Source: Channa striata
Lineage: Eukaryota; Chordata; Actinopteri; Anabantiformes; Channidae
Direction of reading: 5' to 3'
Length of the DNA: 64,000 bases
Assembly (NCBI GenBank): GCA_033026295.1
Contig: CM065182.1
Coordinates: forward strand, 2,108,001-2,172,000
Part shown: piece after piece, positions 40,863 to 53,789 of the stretch
Position numbering within the stretch: the first letter of the stretch is position 1
Layout: the number at the start of each line of letters is the position of its first letter
Made by a program: the position numbers and the translations under genes
Notes under the pieces: model-generated
Databases searched by the model: none
What the model was told of the DNA's origin: nothing
What the model saw: the letters and a program-made list of their open reading frames with translations, nothing else

Positions 40863-41240
40863 GGTGATAAGAAATCTAATGTTCCTGTGGCTGCAAAGGA
40901 GGGAGGAGGATCATTAGAGTTACATCGAAGCTCTGTACCACATTTCACAGATATACATCCACGAATCGTCAAAGTATTTCCCTACAGGCCCGACCCCTGG
41001 CGCTAAAAGAAATGTGCTTTGTGTTTGTGAAAGCTTTATGGACGATCACAGTGAAGTGGTTTTAAAAGGCTCCTTGAACACTGCAATGTGAGACCAGCCT
41101 TTTCAAAATTATACCTTGGAGAGCTTTTTGGAGCAGCTTGGGCTTTGAAAGCGGTGGCTTAAAGTGGATGTTTTACCCAAACAAGCGAGGAAAAATGAAG
41201 GATTAAAAGAATAAAATCATGCATATTAGGGTGGACATAA

Positions 41241-41592
41241 ACTCTTTCTCACTACTTGTCTCTTCTGTTTCTCAGCTTCTAATTCACACTCGCACTTATT
41301 CATCCATCAGCCATGCGTGCCATGTCCTCATCCCGCTCCTTCTCTTTTCTACACTCCCCCTCTCACAACTCCGCTTGCAGTCAGCATCTTTCGCCTCATT
41401 TGCGCTCGAACACATCATCTGTCTCGTTTTCTCTCCTCTCTTATCTTGCTCTCTGTGTTTATCTATTTTTGCTCCGTCTTATCTCTGCCTGCCTTTATCA
41501 ACACCCCCTCTCCCTTCTTTCATCTCTAATTCTCAGGTTCTCTCTCCTCCAGTACACCCTTCCCCCTTCCCTCATCTGCTTTCCCATCCCAT
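41241..41592 (+). repeat. polypyrimidine-rich block
   Basis: About 350 bp are strongly biased to C and T on the + strand, with many TCTC/CTCC runs. The bias produces overlapping Ser/Leu/Pro-rich frames of up to 160 codons in several frames at once, which argues against coding. Confidence 0.75.
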
Positions 41593-43749
41593 TGATGGAT
41601 GATGTGGTGCTGCGTCGAGGGCCTCAATCAGAGAAGCGGGGGTTCGCTGTGGAGAGCAATCTCAAAGCCAATTCCACTGATAGCCATCTCAGGGTGTTGC
41701 TACATGACGTTGCAGCTATCACCTGTGGAACGAGAGAAAGGGAGCAGCCTCTCCGAGTTGCTGCTGCTGCAGGTTCTGCTTTGCTCAGACTGTAATACAG
41801 AACAAAAGCATTTTAGTTTCTACTGTTGTTATCCAACAGATCAGCTGAGGAATGTATTCATATGGAGCGAAGCCATGTTGGCATCTGGCGTCCACTCGAG
41901 GCCAATGGAGGCTGACTGAAAGAGCACTCGGCCTTGCGGGATTGGAGAGGGAATGGTTAGCTAGAGATGCATTGTTGCCGCTTCACGGTGCTTCATTTTA
42001 CTCCAGAAGCTTTTTTGACAAAAGGATTGAAGGTGGCGAGGATGCTCATCCATCGTTTGCATCCGAAATGCTAACACAGTGTTTGCTGGTAAATGGAAGA
42101 ATAGTTTCTCCTTCGGCACGTTTACCTGTGGCAAACACTGTCATTCAATGATGTGCTGGAGGGGTTGAAACGTTTCGGCTTCCAGGACGGTACGATTTAC
42201 CCGGTCTCCAATTTAAGTCTGTGACTTAATCACGTTGCATAATTTACGATTGCTATTTTCTAATTGGAAGCTTTTCATAGAATGTAACGACCTGCCATGA
42301 AAGTGGAATCCAGTGACAGCAATGGGTGAGCGGACGCCCTGTGAAGATAGCTTCAGAAGTTCAGAAATGTTATTAATTTAGTCCTCAGATCGAGTGAAGC
42401 TGATTTCAAAAGCCCTCGCTGTGTCTCAGTTCGGGGGTTAGATTATCGAAAGTTACCTTTCCAAGCCTCCTTCAAATGCAGCCAATAATTGGAGCCTGAC
42501 CTGTTCTGAAATGGGAGAATTTTAGCCCAGTGCAGCAGCTCTTTTCAGCTTTCAGTCGACTCCAAGTGAGCCAATCCGCCAAAGTTTGTTTATATTCGGA
42601 ATAAAGTGTCTTTTAGATTATTAACATGTTGTTTTAGTAGTATGCATCATGAGACAGTTCTGCTAAAAATTGGAGCTGTCTCCAAAAATCAATATCGGAC
42701 GGTTCTTCCTTTTTAGCAGCATTGACATTTTATCATTTATCATTGTTGGTGGTTGAGTTTGGGAAATGATTGTGGTTAAGTGAAATGCCATTTGCACAAA
42801 AACTGCAATTGTGCTAATGTTCATAATCGCTTTCTTTGAAGTGGCAAAATTGATTATTTTTCATCCTCAGAAGAAACAAAAATGATCCGGGAATTTGTAA
42901 ATAAAAAGTTATACTTAAATAAAGAACCCTTTAGTAGTGCAGAATTTAGTGTTAATGAATGAAAACTAAATAAATAAAAAATAAATAAATAAAAAATTAT
43001 TTTGACGATGATGACTGTAGTTAGTTGTGCATAAAATATTATTGATGAAATATAAATCTTTGTTTTACTCTTTTTATAAGCTGTTGCACCGAACCTCACG
43101 CTAATATCTGAGATCATACATCAGCATTAAATAAGGGAACATCATTTGATAACCATCTACATGCTTTAAAAAAAAAACATTTGACGTCATAGAAGAATTG
43201 GCTTCATGAGCTGAATCCGTGTCAGATTCACTAAAAACAAATGAGATGCAGCATCTCTGAAGAGATGAGACAATTTAGCATTTAGCATTTTGGGCGTTTA
43301 AGTCACACGTCTTTTGAGTGGTTGCACCAGAAGGTGGAGACAATGATTGTCACCAGTCACTGATTTTCACTTCTACTAAAAGTTTAGGACAAGTGCTTCA
43401 CACGTGTAACTAAAGAAAACTCCTGACGCCCGATGCTGAGATGCGCCAAATTGGAGTATCCAGTGTGACGAGATGCGTAGGACACACAGGTCTGACTACT
43501 ACAACTTCAATATTTTCCCCAGAGCGTCAGGACATCTACATTTGCTTTGGCCTTGGGGTGGTGGCCTGATGTATATTGATGCAGGCGCTCAATAATAGGC
43601 CGAGAGCTGCACGTTATTGACAGCAGTGACTCCACAGGAGGAAATGGAGGGAGACAACCGGCAGAGAGAGATGATCTGGATAAAGAAACTGGCATGGGTA
43701 CAGATGAGAGGACAGATTACATCAGTCCTGATATCTGCCGCTGCTTCCC

Positions 43750-43750
<1 letters not shown>

Positions 43751-43782
<32 letters not shown>
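43751..43782 (+). repeat. (AC)16 microsatellite
   Basis: This is 32 bp of AC repeat followed by a C-rich flank. Confidence 0.97.
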
Positions 43783-43784
<2 letters not shown>

Positions 43785-43928
43785 CACCGACCCCCCTCCG
43801 TCTCTGCTGTAGTACACACAGCCGAGCCGAATAAATCTGGAGAATAAGAATAGAGAGAACTGAAGGCACAAATGTTATTTACAAGAAGACATTTTCTCCT
43901 GCAACCACAAACGAACAGGTAAACAGAG

Positions 43929-43930
<2 letters not shown>

Positions 43931-43964
<34 letters not shown>

Positions 43965-43998
43965 ACACACACAGACACACACACACACAGACACACAC
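43931..43998 (+). repeat. interrupted (AC)n microsatellite
   Basis: The AC repeat is broken three times by ACAG units, the pattern of an ageing microsatellite. It is about 150 bp from the previous AC tract. Confidence 0.96.
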
Positions 43999-45275
43999 GA
44001 AATGAGCCTGAGAAGCACAAATGCACAAAGAAGAAACACAGAAACACAATGTCTTATCAATAAGGATCACACTAACAGAGTGGTGACAGAGGAGGCGACG
44101 ATGGGTTCAGTGTAGATCAGCTTAGTCTGTGTTTGTAGCACAGAGGTAGAAAAGAAAGAGGGAGTCGGGCAGGAAGAAAGGGATTAAAGAGGAAGAAGCA
44201 GTGAGGTCGGGGGTGTGCGGTGAATTATGTCCAAATCTCTCACAGCTTCAGACGAGCACAGGGATTCAAAGAGCAACAGCCTAACGTTACCTAGAGGTTC
44301 AGCAGCCACTAACAATTCAGTGACTTGATGAAAGTGTATTTATGCTGCGCTGAAGTGGAAATCACAAGGTCATATTTTCAACGAGCGGGGACGTTAAGAC
44401 AAGCCCGTCTCCTGAAATTACATACCAATGCAGTTTGTTAGACATTATAATAAAGTGAGTGAAATGTGAATCAGGTGGCGCTTTTTATTGAAAACAAAAA
44501 GCTGAACAATTTTGTGGTTTGCTACAATAATTTATAATAGTAACGGTGGCGATTCCATCTTTTATCATGTTTCTGTGAGTTCCTGGAAGTGTTTCCTGAT
44601 CTCTATCATCATCATCATCATCACCTGTGTAATCTGGGGGAGGGGTCATTGTGTAGAGGATGGATGGCACATGGAGTTATGTCCTGATGGACCAATGTAA
44701 ATCAACAAAACAACTTCATACATTCGACAACACGGGCACAGCGTTAAAATCGCGCTGCAGAAGCCACAACACAACAGAAATGTCTATGAGAGCAACTAAA
44801 AAAACATCTACAAATCCAGACGTCCTTCAGTTCCCCGGAATTATTGTGGACAACTGTCCAGCAGCCACTAAACCTGAGCTGTTGATTTGCAGTGGTATGG
44901 ACACTCAGGGCCGCCGTACCTAAAGGATTAAAGGCTTTGGGATTACAGATGTTTCTGACTTAGTGAAGAGTCTTTGGAAACTGTCCTTTGTTTGGCAGAA
45001 GGGAGATAACCTGAATGTGCAGGGAATAAGAGGTTCATGGCACTGATAAAATATTGGCGGTTGTGGCTAACAGCTGTTTCTTTACAGTAGCTTCAAAGGT
45101 CAAACAGCTGCAGCTTATGGGCAAAGTTACGCTCAGCTTACACTGCTTTGTATTATTGGATTGATTTGAGGGTTACTACCTTGGCCACCATCTGGATTTG
45201 GACATAATCTGTTGCTCATTTTGCTCTGACAGCAAGTTATTTAAAATTTTTTACACACGAACGGAAACAAGTTGA

Positions 45276-45515
45276 AGTGAAGTGACAGAGAAACCGACAG
45301 AACGAGAGAAAGAGGATGATCAGGTGGCTGAAATGAAACGAGGGAGAGTAAAAATGAGAAAAGACAGAGGGAGACGAGCAGAGACGGGGCAAGAGGAGTC
45401 TCGACAAACAGGGTGATCAGCCAGAAGAATGAACACAAGTAGGATACAAGGATGAGAGGCAGGGAGGTGACAAGAAGGAATGGAAAAGGAGGAGGAAGAG
45501 GAGTTAAGAAGGGAG
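45276..45515 (+). repeat. polypurine-rich block
   Basis: About 240 bp are dominated by GA, GGA and GAAA words on the + strand. It is the strand mirror of the pyrimidine block at 41.2-41.6 kb and has no coding signal. Confidence 0.65.
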
Positions 45516-46774
45516 GAAAGGGCGCTCACCTGAGTGTTCAGAGGCCTCTGTCCTGCTAACAGTCGGCTTGAATAATTCATGGCTGCTCGCCTCGCTTCAC
45601 TGTGTCGGCTGCAGCGTAACGCTCACTGCAGAGAATAAGAGGGGAAAAATCTCCAGACACGAAGCTGCAAACGTGCAGCTGTGCTCCGTGTTTTCACTCA
45701 AGTTTAGTGGCAGATTTTGCAGCAGCTGGAAGATTGTGATTTAACTGACGGATGCAGAAAATGACGTGTTTGCACCTAATACTGTTATGGTGCATCCTTA
45801 TTATTGGAAAGAATCACCCTGCTGTCGCCTTTGTTTTTTCCTGAAACCACATATTTCAGAGACAAACGGCATTTTCAGTTTCATTCTGCTGCCTCGTTCA
45901 CACTTGCCCTCGTTCACGCGTTCCCTCCTCTCTCAGCCGTGTTACTCGGTCGTGGGCAGCAAATTGAGATTTACTAGTCACTTGTGAATCATTTTGTGTC
46001 ATTTGCAAACACACTGTGGCCATCAAGCATAAAGTCTGAGCACAAACGTCAATGAGGTTGTGCAGCTTCGTGCACTGGAAAGAAGTAAATAGCTTGTTAT
46101 GGGGCAGAGACAGTGAAATACAGTCTGGATCAGATTCAGTGAGTCTGACCCAAACACTTGGGATCTCGTTGTGCTGTTTAGACAATTTTAATGGTCTTGT
46201 GATGTCCTCCACACCCAAAGGCCTTTACATGTACGTCTTTTGTCCCTCCGCTGTGACCCACCGAAGCTTTTGTTCAAGCACTAATAAAAAAACGTGCGAG
46301 GCACAAACTAAAGAAGCTGCTTGGACGAGTTTAGAACCCAGAACAAAAGTCCAGCTGCCGTGACTCAGCTGGGAGATTACGTCTTTCTCCACGGTGCCAA
46401 AACCACCAAGCCGGATTTTCTCATGTCTCAGTTAATCCAACCCAGGCCACGTCCACGTCCAGGTAATACTGGACGTTGCATGTTCTAAATGTGCAGCAGT
46501 GAATTAGTGGACTGTCTGCCAGAATTTATAATGAAATGCTGTAAAAAGGGTCTGATTTCGGACCCTGTTGCTCCACGTCAGTTCCACTAATTGCTTCTTT
46601 CTCTTTGGATCTTGGTTCTTCCCGCCCCCGTTGAACATTCACTGGAAGTGTTCGGAGAATACCCCTACAAAACACAATGAAACCAAACATTGTCTTTGTT
46701 GTGTCTTGATATTTAATCTGCTTTTGTGTCGTATTGTCATAGGATTGCGTTTTACTTTGTGGATGTGGAATCAG

Positions 46775-46777
<3 letters not shown>

Positions 46778-46819
<42 letters not shown>
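46778..46819 (+). repeat. (TG)21 microsatellite
   Basis: This is 42 bp of uninterrupted TG. Confidence 0.97.
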
Positions 46820-46822
<3 letters not shown>

Positions 46823-49083
46823 CTCCTTATCTCCACGGAGAGAAAAGTGTGTGAAATGGAAAGGCAGAGATACCGACTGAAGCACAGCATTACTCTGCAG
46901 CCATTATGCATCCTCAGCGATTATCCAGACTAAGATATGAAGTAGCCAATGGGAGGAATCAGTCAGCGTCTATTTCAGCAGGACCACATGTATCTGTGGG
47001 TGCCGTTATTAGAAATCAATCTGTCCTCGAGGACCTGTTCTTAGAATTAGATTCTGCACCTGTAACTACCAAGAATATACGTCTCCTTTTGCTACAGTTG
47101 GTTTTCATCATGTGCAGAAATTGAGTTTAAATAACATCTGCTGCCCGACGCCTGCTGATTTCCAGCTGGGGATAAATCACAATCACAACACCCAGGACGG
47201 GTTTTTTTTCTCTCTTTCTTCCTCTTATCTAGTGGATGATCTCATCTGGTGTAAATAATGAACGGATGGAAAGTGAAGGGTCAGTCGAGTTGCGGTTGTT
47301 TGAATCGGAGCAGATTCTGTGTCGCTCTCCTCTTATCGTCACCACTTAATTTCCTTTGGCCCATTGTTTGAGTCTCTCAAACGCTGTTCAATGATTCCAC
47401 TGACCACCATGCTTTTAATGGAGGAGGGGCAATAATAATAATAATAATTTACATAACATCGGCACATTTTTTAACCCAGGACTGTACTTTTTGAGGGTTA
47501 AGAGGAGTCATTCTGCTTCGTGTTGGGCTGTTCTCGGTTGCTGCCACCTTAACATTTTTATTTTCTTAATATAACCTCCATAAGCACTTGGTGTTTGTTG
47601 AGTTTAAAGGAGTTTGGCTCAGAAAGACGGAGAGAAACTACAAACAACCATTTGGGTTCCTGCCTGAAAATAAAAAGAATAAAAACTACATGCACTAGTT
47701 TTTTCTCTGAGGGGTGAAGGAATTGATTTGTAAAGTTTGTTGCATATTAAACCGCAGATCTATCAGCAGTGTCTCCTAAGTATACAGTCATACAATTATT
47801 TTCTTTCAGTAATTCAAAATTTTCTCATTTTAGATGGAAATTTTGTTCCCACGATCAAGCGTAATGGGAAACGTCTGCCTCAGGTTGCTGCGATACACTA
47901 AATACATGAGGTGCTGTTCAGCCATAATCTTCAGAACATATTATCTCGTGTTGCTCGTCCTCGTAATAACTTTGTTTGTGATTTGAAAGTTGAGCCATCC
48001 TGCCATGAAGAAATCACAGGTGTCTGTTATCAAACTGCAGGTGTCAGAAGTAAAGTGGCAGGTGTTGGACACGTGGGCTGTGATTTGTGTTCATTGCCCA
48101 GGTTCATGTTGGCAGGAGACACATGAGGAGAACAATTTGAAGAGACTTGGCCTGCCTGATCTGTAGTGACTCAACGCTGATGATGATAATAGGAAGCAGA
48201 AAGGCCTGAATTCCGTCTCTTTTCTCTGCGTCTGAACAATATTTCAATAATCATGGTGCCTCTGACCTTTTTGTTGTGTTCTGCTTCACCTGCTGCTCTG
48301 CTCCCTTCATGGTTCCAGCACGTGGGTCAGCTAACACTGCGTTAAACAAGTGAAATGGATGCAGCATTGCTGTTACATCAACGCCACGCTGCAGCAATGT
48401 TCTACCCCTGAGCGAGCGGGTGGGGGCCACAAGTGTTGCAGTTAAGTGCTGTAATAGTTGATCCCAAAACAGTTTTCTTAATTTTTTACACTCTCGAACC
48501 ACTTGTTATCAAATTTAATTAAGAAGTAAAGCAACTTCCCCTTCATATCAACCACCCGTTGTACAGTGGCCAAAGTTTAAACTGCAAATGCGATTACATT
48601 TTTGTACCAAATGGAATGAGTTATTCATTAGTTCCGATGCAACTGTCAACGTATTTTCAACTCCCCTTTTACGTCACACATCAACATATTCTGATTATTT
48701 TCACAGGAAACATAGTGCGGTTGAAATTATGTGTCTCTGGCATAATTCTTCCATGTTCATCCAAGCAAGATCAACCTTCTATGTGACAGACATGGCCACC
48801 TCAAACTCCTCAACTCAAACAAGTTCTCTGCTTCACCTTTAAATGTTTTTAAGATCAGAAAGAAAAAAAATGTAGGTGGTTGCAGTTTCTCCTGACTGTA
48901 TGTAACCTGCCATGAAGTGTTTTTTTGTACATCAGTGATCTGCAGAACAGCTCACTGCTTGTATTGTACATGATTTGGATGGATGTGGATATTCATGCGA
49001 TTTATGATCTGATAAAGTGTCCAATGCTCTATAAGAATAGAGATCAACATGAAATAACTGCAACTGTTTTTTGTTACTCACAG

Positions 49084-49184
49084 GACGGCATGGGCAACCT
49101 CAGAATAACAGAGAAGGGCCTGAAACTGGAGGGGACTCAGAGTTCCTCCAACCCCTCTATGCCAAAGAAATCCAGTCCAAACCA
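49084..49184 (+). CDS. sgcd: sgcd second coding exon, with a one-base deletion in a G run (frameshift as written)
   Basis: The exon follows a ttttttgttactcacag acceptor and opens in phase 0 with DGMGNLRITEKGLKLEG, the start of the extracellular domain. After the G run at 49131-49134 the recognisable protein continues in the +1-shifted frame as DSEFLQPLYAKEIQSKP, up to the cca|gtaagt donor. The exon is 101 nt, whereas delta-sarcoglycan uses 34 codons (102 nt) here with phase-0 ends on both sides. One base is therefore missing, and the simplest reading is four G where five are needed. Read literally, translation runs on as TQSSSNPSMPKKSSPNQ and hits TAA at 53784-53786 in the next exon. Both splice sites look normal and the coding sequence is otherwise conserved, so a homopolymer error is likelier than an old pseudogene. 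A real null allele cannot be excluded from sequence alone. Confidence 0.92.
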
Positions 49185-49493
49185 GTAAGTCACTACATAT
49201 TCCTGTTATTTTCATATATTAATGCACTGTTCTAGTCTTAGTTTAAAGAAAGACCCTTCTGTAATTCGAATAGGAATTGTAGGGACACACCTGTCGGAGT
49301 TTAACTTTTACAGTCCTGCAAAATTCAACATAAATAATCATTACATGGGATTAAATATTGCAGTTTCAATATTTATTTGATTTGTTACCTCAATTCTTTC
49401 CAACTATCCTTACCCAATTAGCGCCCTACCCACTACTGACACCTGGATCAGGTGTGTTCATTCAGTCAGAAGATACCAACATTTACATTGACA

Positions 49494-49640
49494 GTTAGTC
49501 ATTTGGCATTTGACGCTTTGATCCAAAGCGATTTACAGAGTAATTTGGTACACACACACACACAGGACGTTTTGCCCAAGGACACCTCGACACGCAGCAA
49601 GGAGGGACCCGGGATCGAACCACTTACCCACGAAATTCTG
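49494..49640 (-). repeat. teleost interspersed repeat with tRNA-like end
   Basis: It contains 'tttgatccaaagcgatttac', a short AC run, 'ttgcccaaggacacctcgac' and 'gggacccgggatcgaaccac'. This order is a very common fish dispersed repeat as I remember it. The last word is a reverse-complement tRNA B box, so the element reads as a SINE on the minus strand. It sits about 310 bp downstream of an sgcd exon. Confidence 0.6.
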
Positions 49641-51349
49641 ACTGACTGATCTGATCCACGTATTCAGCAGTGGGTGGGGCAAGAGGACCAGGGTTGAGAA
49701 CGACTGTGTACATTGATTGTTCAAAAAAACAATGTTTTATCAAATACATTGTTGAGATCAATTCAAAAAACAGAGCAGTGTGACAGTAGCTAAATGACAA
49801 CACTCCCATTATGAGGTGAGAGAGTGCAGCGGTGTGACAAGATGGGTGTGTAATTAAAGCTTAAATTCATCCTGCAGCATCCCCAGACCACATACGGTGG
49901 AGTTGCAGTCTGTCCAGTCTGCTCCGGCAGGTGGAATTATCATTAGTTGACGATAGATTTTGTTCATTTTTACAAGGTAACGGGAACCAAATAAGAAGAG
50001 ATGACATTTAGAGATGATACACCCACATACTGAATAAGAGGAAGTCACTTCTAGAGGACCGGACCAGGAGAGGACCGTCCCATCATGACACAAACACACT
50101 GAAACACAAAGAAATTAAGCAGAAAGTGACACCGGGGCAGCAATTTTTAATCCAAAGGTAGTTCTCCCAAATGAAGGTGGTGCAGTACCAACCTCAACAC
50201 GAAGGAGTATGTATTAGCCAAAGGTTTTTAGGTTCGGAAGAAGGTCGATCTTGACACGGGGTACTTGGTGTTAGACAATGTGGACAAGTGGCTAGAACTG
50301 GGGAAAGCTACTAATCTTGGCAACAACCCTACAAGCAATCTGAAACACCAAGTTCTGGAAACATTTGACAGTTTCCAGACAGAGTCAACAGTAGATTGTC
50401 TTATCAACAGTCTTGGATCAGTGTCTGCAGCCAGGTGCCTCTCAAAGAATCACCTGTGAGAGACGACAGGACGTCTTTGCACAGATTTGTGCACGAATGG
50501 TATCATCAGATTCGATCCCACTGGGCACTGTCACCAAAAATGAGGCCAGACATAAGGAATGTTTGATTTATGAGTTGCAGTGGGTTCCCAGAAACTGACT
50601 TTTAATTAGAGTTTAACTCTTCAAACATTTCTATTTTTCAAATAAATGAGCTTCATTCTTCTTGGGGTAAAGTTTTATTAAACTGACAACTTTGGCGATT
50701 TAAGTTAAAGGTTGTACGCAGCTTTGTTTTGCATTGTGTTATCATGTTGTATCACGTCAGAACTTATCACGGCAACACAAGGAAAAATGTTGTCTGATGT
50801 GGCTTGTCATGGGGGCAACGTCTGGTGTTTTGTCATATCGTGACGAGACCAGACTTGAGGAGACGGTATGAGACGTGTGGTGTCGCCGTGCGTCATGTTG
50901 TATCATAACAAGACAAGATGATAACACTTTGACAAGCACCGTACAGTCCCACCAGTGCACCTGCTTCTACCCAGATGGTCCCAGTGGGGAAACAAACACA
51001 TGCGACAGCCCTGACAGTGCTATCAACGTGCATTTTCCTGTTTGTGCTGCTCACAGGAAGTGTTGAAGTTTGCTATCCAAATGCAAAGTGTGTCTGTAGT
51101 CCCCCGGTGTGTCCCATTTACAAATTAATATTCTGAGGTGCTTCCTACTGGCCTTATGATAACTACAGGCGGCGTATCTAAGCCTAGAGGTGTCCGAGAA
51201 ACCCAAAGATGGGCACAATACAGACACTCTTTCCCTCTGTCTGCTCTGCTCCGGCGGTACGAATAGTTGAGTCCAGGTAGTGGACGTATGACTCGGTAAT
51301 GCAACAGAGCAGCTTGCTTTATCTCCGCTGTCTACGACCTGATGCAAGC

Positions 51350-51412
51350 CGAGAGGGAGGATGAGAGATGGGAGAGCGAAAAGAGAGGGAGAGAGGGAAG
51401 GGAGTCCGAGTA
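51350..51412 (+). repeat. polypurine tract
   Basis: About 60 bp are nearly pure G/A (gagagggaggatgagagatg and onward), long enough to be a candidate triplex-forming tract. Confidence 0.75.
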
Positions 51413-52906
51413 AGGACGCGGAACGAGAAAGAAGAAGCAGTAATAGAGGTGGAAAACTGGAAGACCAGTGGGGACAACGTTTTGACAGACTCTAACAAGC
51501 CCAACATGGAGGACGATATTATGGCCTGGTAAAATATTCATGTGCAAATGAAAAAGCCCTGTTACACCAAACACTGCAGAAGGTCAAGGTTGACTGCACA
51601 GTGCGTTCATTTGGAGCTTGACAGGTTTTGTTAATGCAAGACAATTTATGGACATATTCAAAAGTATACAGTGAACAAATATAGAACAACAAGACCCAGG
51701 ATTTTTCCATGGTAGAGCGAGACCTTGTTCGTTTCAGCGAGGATTGTTTGGCAACGTTGGCGCATGTGGTTCCTGTTGGCATCTAATATTCCTTCTATCT
51801 TAATCTTACCCTGAGTTTTTTTTATGCCTAATGTTGTTTCTAAACATAACTTTGCTCTCAAGTTGGTTCCACTAAACGAAACAAGTATTTTTTTATGGGT
51901 TTTTAAAGTCGTATAAAGTCATGATGCCAACATGCACCTGCTGCTCCAATACCGAACGCCGTTGTTGTTCCCAGGGCGTCAAATTGTGGCTCTTCTGGAG
52001 GGTCCAATAGTGGGTTCTGCTGAAGCCAGACTTGAGGGTGTGTAATTCAGCTGTTTCATAAATGACATTGTTATATTTCAGTTAAATCGGGTTGTTCACA
52101 CTGGAGCTGAATATGAACTTGGACCATCAGCATAAAAGCATCAGACCTGATTAGAAACCCTGGGATTGAGCAGTGATGTCTGTAACACGGGGCCAGAGTT
52201 TTAATGTCAATGCTTAAATGCCTAATGACTATACAGCAAAAAATCAATTTACGTCTTCAGTGTCTGTTACATGAAAATTCACACTATTCCCCAGGTGCTT
52301 CCATCAGTTCTGGGTGAATGTGGAAGCCACACCTCCAGCCAATCAGAGCAGGCTAATGCAAATGCTGTGGCCACAGCTTCTGAAACAGCCTGAACGTGGA
52401 CGAAACGGAATCCGGTCTGTGTGTTAACAAGCATTTAGGGACGTCAAAAAACCAGCTGGTGAATCATGTGTTTAAAACGTACAATTTCACAGAGAAACGA
52501 GTCCAAAAGCTCCATATGAGCAACTTTTTAATCATCAACAGCACCACAGAATTTCCAGACTTGCTGTTTGTACAGTCACTTCACACCATTGTTACTGAAA
52601 TACCTTCCTGCTTGCATATCATACTTTGAGTGTATTTACTGTGGGAAGTTCAATAAGTTTGGCGAGAGCCATAATGTTATCAGTAATATACACACAAGGC
52701 ATATCCCCTCCTCGGCTGCGAGCGCAGCACAATGGTCAGGCTGTTATCTCTAATTATGAAGTTGACTGAGGCATGAAGATTAGCTGAGAAGAGAAAGAGC
52801 AGAGCGTCCAACGTGATCAGCATTATAGATCGGCACCGGGCTCTCTGGGAAATGGAAGTAATCAAATGGAGCGGCAGGCTGAAGTTTCTGCGCTCGGACA
52901 GTTATG

Positions 52907-52908
<2 letters not shown>

Positions 52909-52939
<31 letters not shown>
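52909..52939 (+). repeat. (GT)n microsatellite
   Basis: This is 31 bp of uninterrupted GT. Confidence 0.96.
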
Positions 52940-52942
<3 letters not shown>

Positions 52943-53300
52943 GATGATGTACATTTGTATGCAGGATGACGGGTGTTCAGATGCTGTTTTACTTTTTTGG
53001 GTTGACATCATTAGAGCCCAACTAAATCCACACCGTCTGTCTGTCAGTCAGTTGACCTGTCCTAAACCATAGACAGGAAGTGCTGAGCCATCAGCAGCCG
53101 GTGGACTCCGACTGGCCTCGCCTCTGCCATAGAGCAGCTGGACTGAATGGTTCCATCTAATTGTCACACTAGTTATTAATTCTGCTGCAACTGTCGCTGC
53201 TTGAACGTTCATGTCTGTTTTGTAAATTGTCTGTGTTTATATTTCTCCCATTTATGATTGCGTTGATTCGTTTTTTACCTGCTTGTGTTTGCCATTTCCT

Positions 53301-53364
53301 GTGGACAGCACACGAACATGTTTCGCTCCCTGTGCACGTGACAATAAACGCTTTGATTTGACTG
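53301..53364 (+). repeat. retroelement-like 3' tail
   Basis: It contains 'gtgcacgtgacaataaacgc' followed by 'tttgatttgact'. It resembles the polyadenylation-like tail ('acaataaa...tttgatttga') of fish LINE-derived repeats. It ends about 340 bp upstream of the third coding exon. Confidence 0.4.
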
Positions 53365-53701
53365 AAGTCATGTTTGCTGCTTCAGCTTACAGTGTAACTT
53401 AACAATAGTGACGGTGGGAGGTCACCATCAACAGCATCGACTGTCTAAGCTGAACAGCTGAGTCTTAGTTTGGATCAAGGATTCTTTGTTCAGTACCACT
53501 GTATCGCGTTGCAGAGTCGCTAAAGAGCATTTTTATGGGTAAACGTGGCCAACGCATTGTGTTCATATTGTTGTTTTATTTTGTCTTTAACAAGTAATGT
53601 TCGCATTTTTCACAGCACTCGTGCTTGTTCTTAACACTATGAATACTTTATTTACCGGTGCACCACCGACTAAATAAAGAACTCCGTCCGTCTCCCCACA
53701 G

Positions 53702-53789
53702 GGCCGCCCGCTGTTCCTGCAGTCGTCCAGAAACGTGTCGGTCAATATCGTCAACAGCAACAACCAGCTGCTCACACAACTCGTAACAG
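53702..53789 (+). CDS. sgcd: sgcd third coding exon, extracellular domain
   Basis: This 88-nt exon lies between a ccgtctccccacag acceptor and a donor written aca g|gtagga. It enters in phase 0 and leaves in phase 1, like the matching delta-sarcoglycan exon. In the conserved frame it reads GRPLFLQSSRNVSVNIV..., then LLTQLVTG once the split glycine codon is completed by the next exon. It contains the conserved sequon N-V-S, at about residue 107 in intact numbering, in the position where delta-sarcoglycan has N-V-T. The donor is weaker than the other three because it has G at +4 and A at +6. In the frame forced by the upstream one-base loss, the exon instead contains a TAA at 53784-53786, close to its 3' end. 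Confidence 0.93.

Larger units (their letters stand above)
19373..49083 (+). other. sgcd: sgcd intron between first and second coding exons (29.7 kb)
   Basis: This is a phase-0 intron bounded by ATA|gtaagt and ttactcacag|GAC. It contains no recognisable coding exon on either strand. Listed contents are a 212-bp-spaced direct duplication (22.0-22.3 kb), a CCAAT-box cluster (26.0-26.1 kb), seven microsatellites, a foldback MITE-like element (30957-31166), a tRNA-like SINE fragment (40.8 kb), and polypyrimidine and polypurine tracts. The long stretches in between (for example 19.4-22 kb, 31.9-36.4 kb and 37-40.7 kb) hold ordinary AT-rich intronic sequence with nothing I can name. Giant introns are typical of this gene in vertebrates. 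Confidence 0.88.
49185..53701 (+). other. sgcd: sgcd intron between second and third coding exons (4.5 kb)
   Basis: This is a phase-0 intron bounded by cca|gtaagt and ctccccacag|GGC. It holds an interspersed repeat near its start, a purine-rich tract at 51.35-51.42 kb, a GT microsatellite and a LINE-like 3' tail near its end. The 50.1-50.6 kb part has a 64-codon open frame on the + strand that resembles no family I know. No other genes are visible. Confidence 0.88.

Noticed and set aside
41219..41919. Overlapping 106-160 codon frames on the + strand
   Set aside because: They arise from a polypyrimidine block that removes stops in several frames at once. The products are Ser/Leu/Pro low complexity.
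50265..50598. Two overlapping + strand frames in the 4.5-kb intron as a nested gene
   Set aside because: They are short, match no known family, and have no promoter, polyadenylation or splice signals that I could support.
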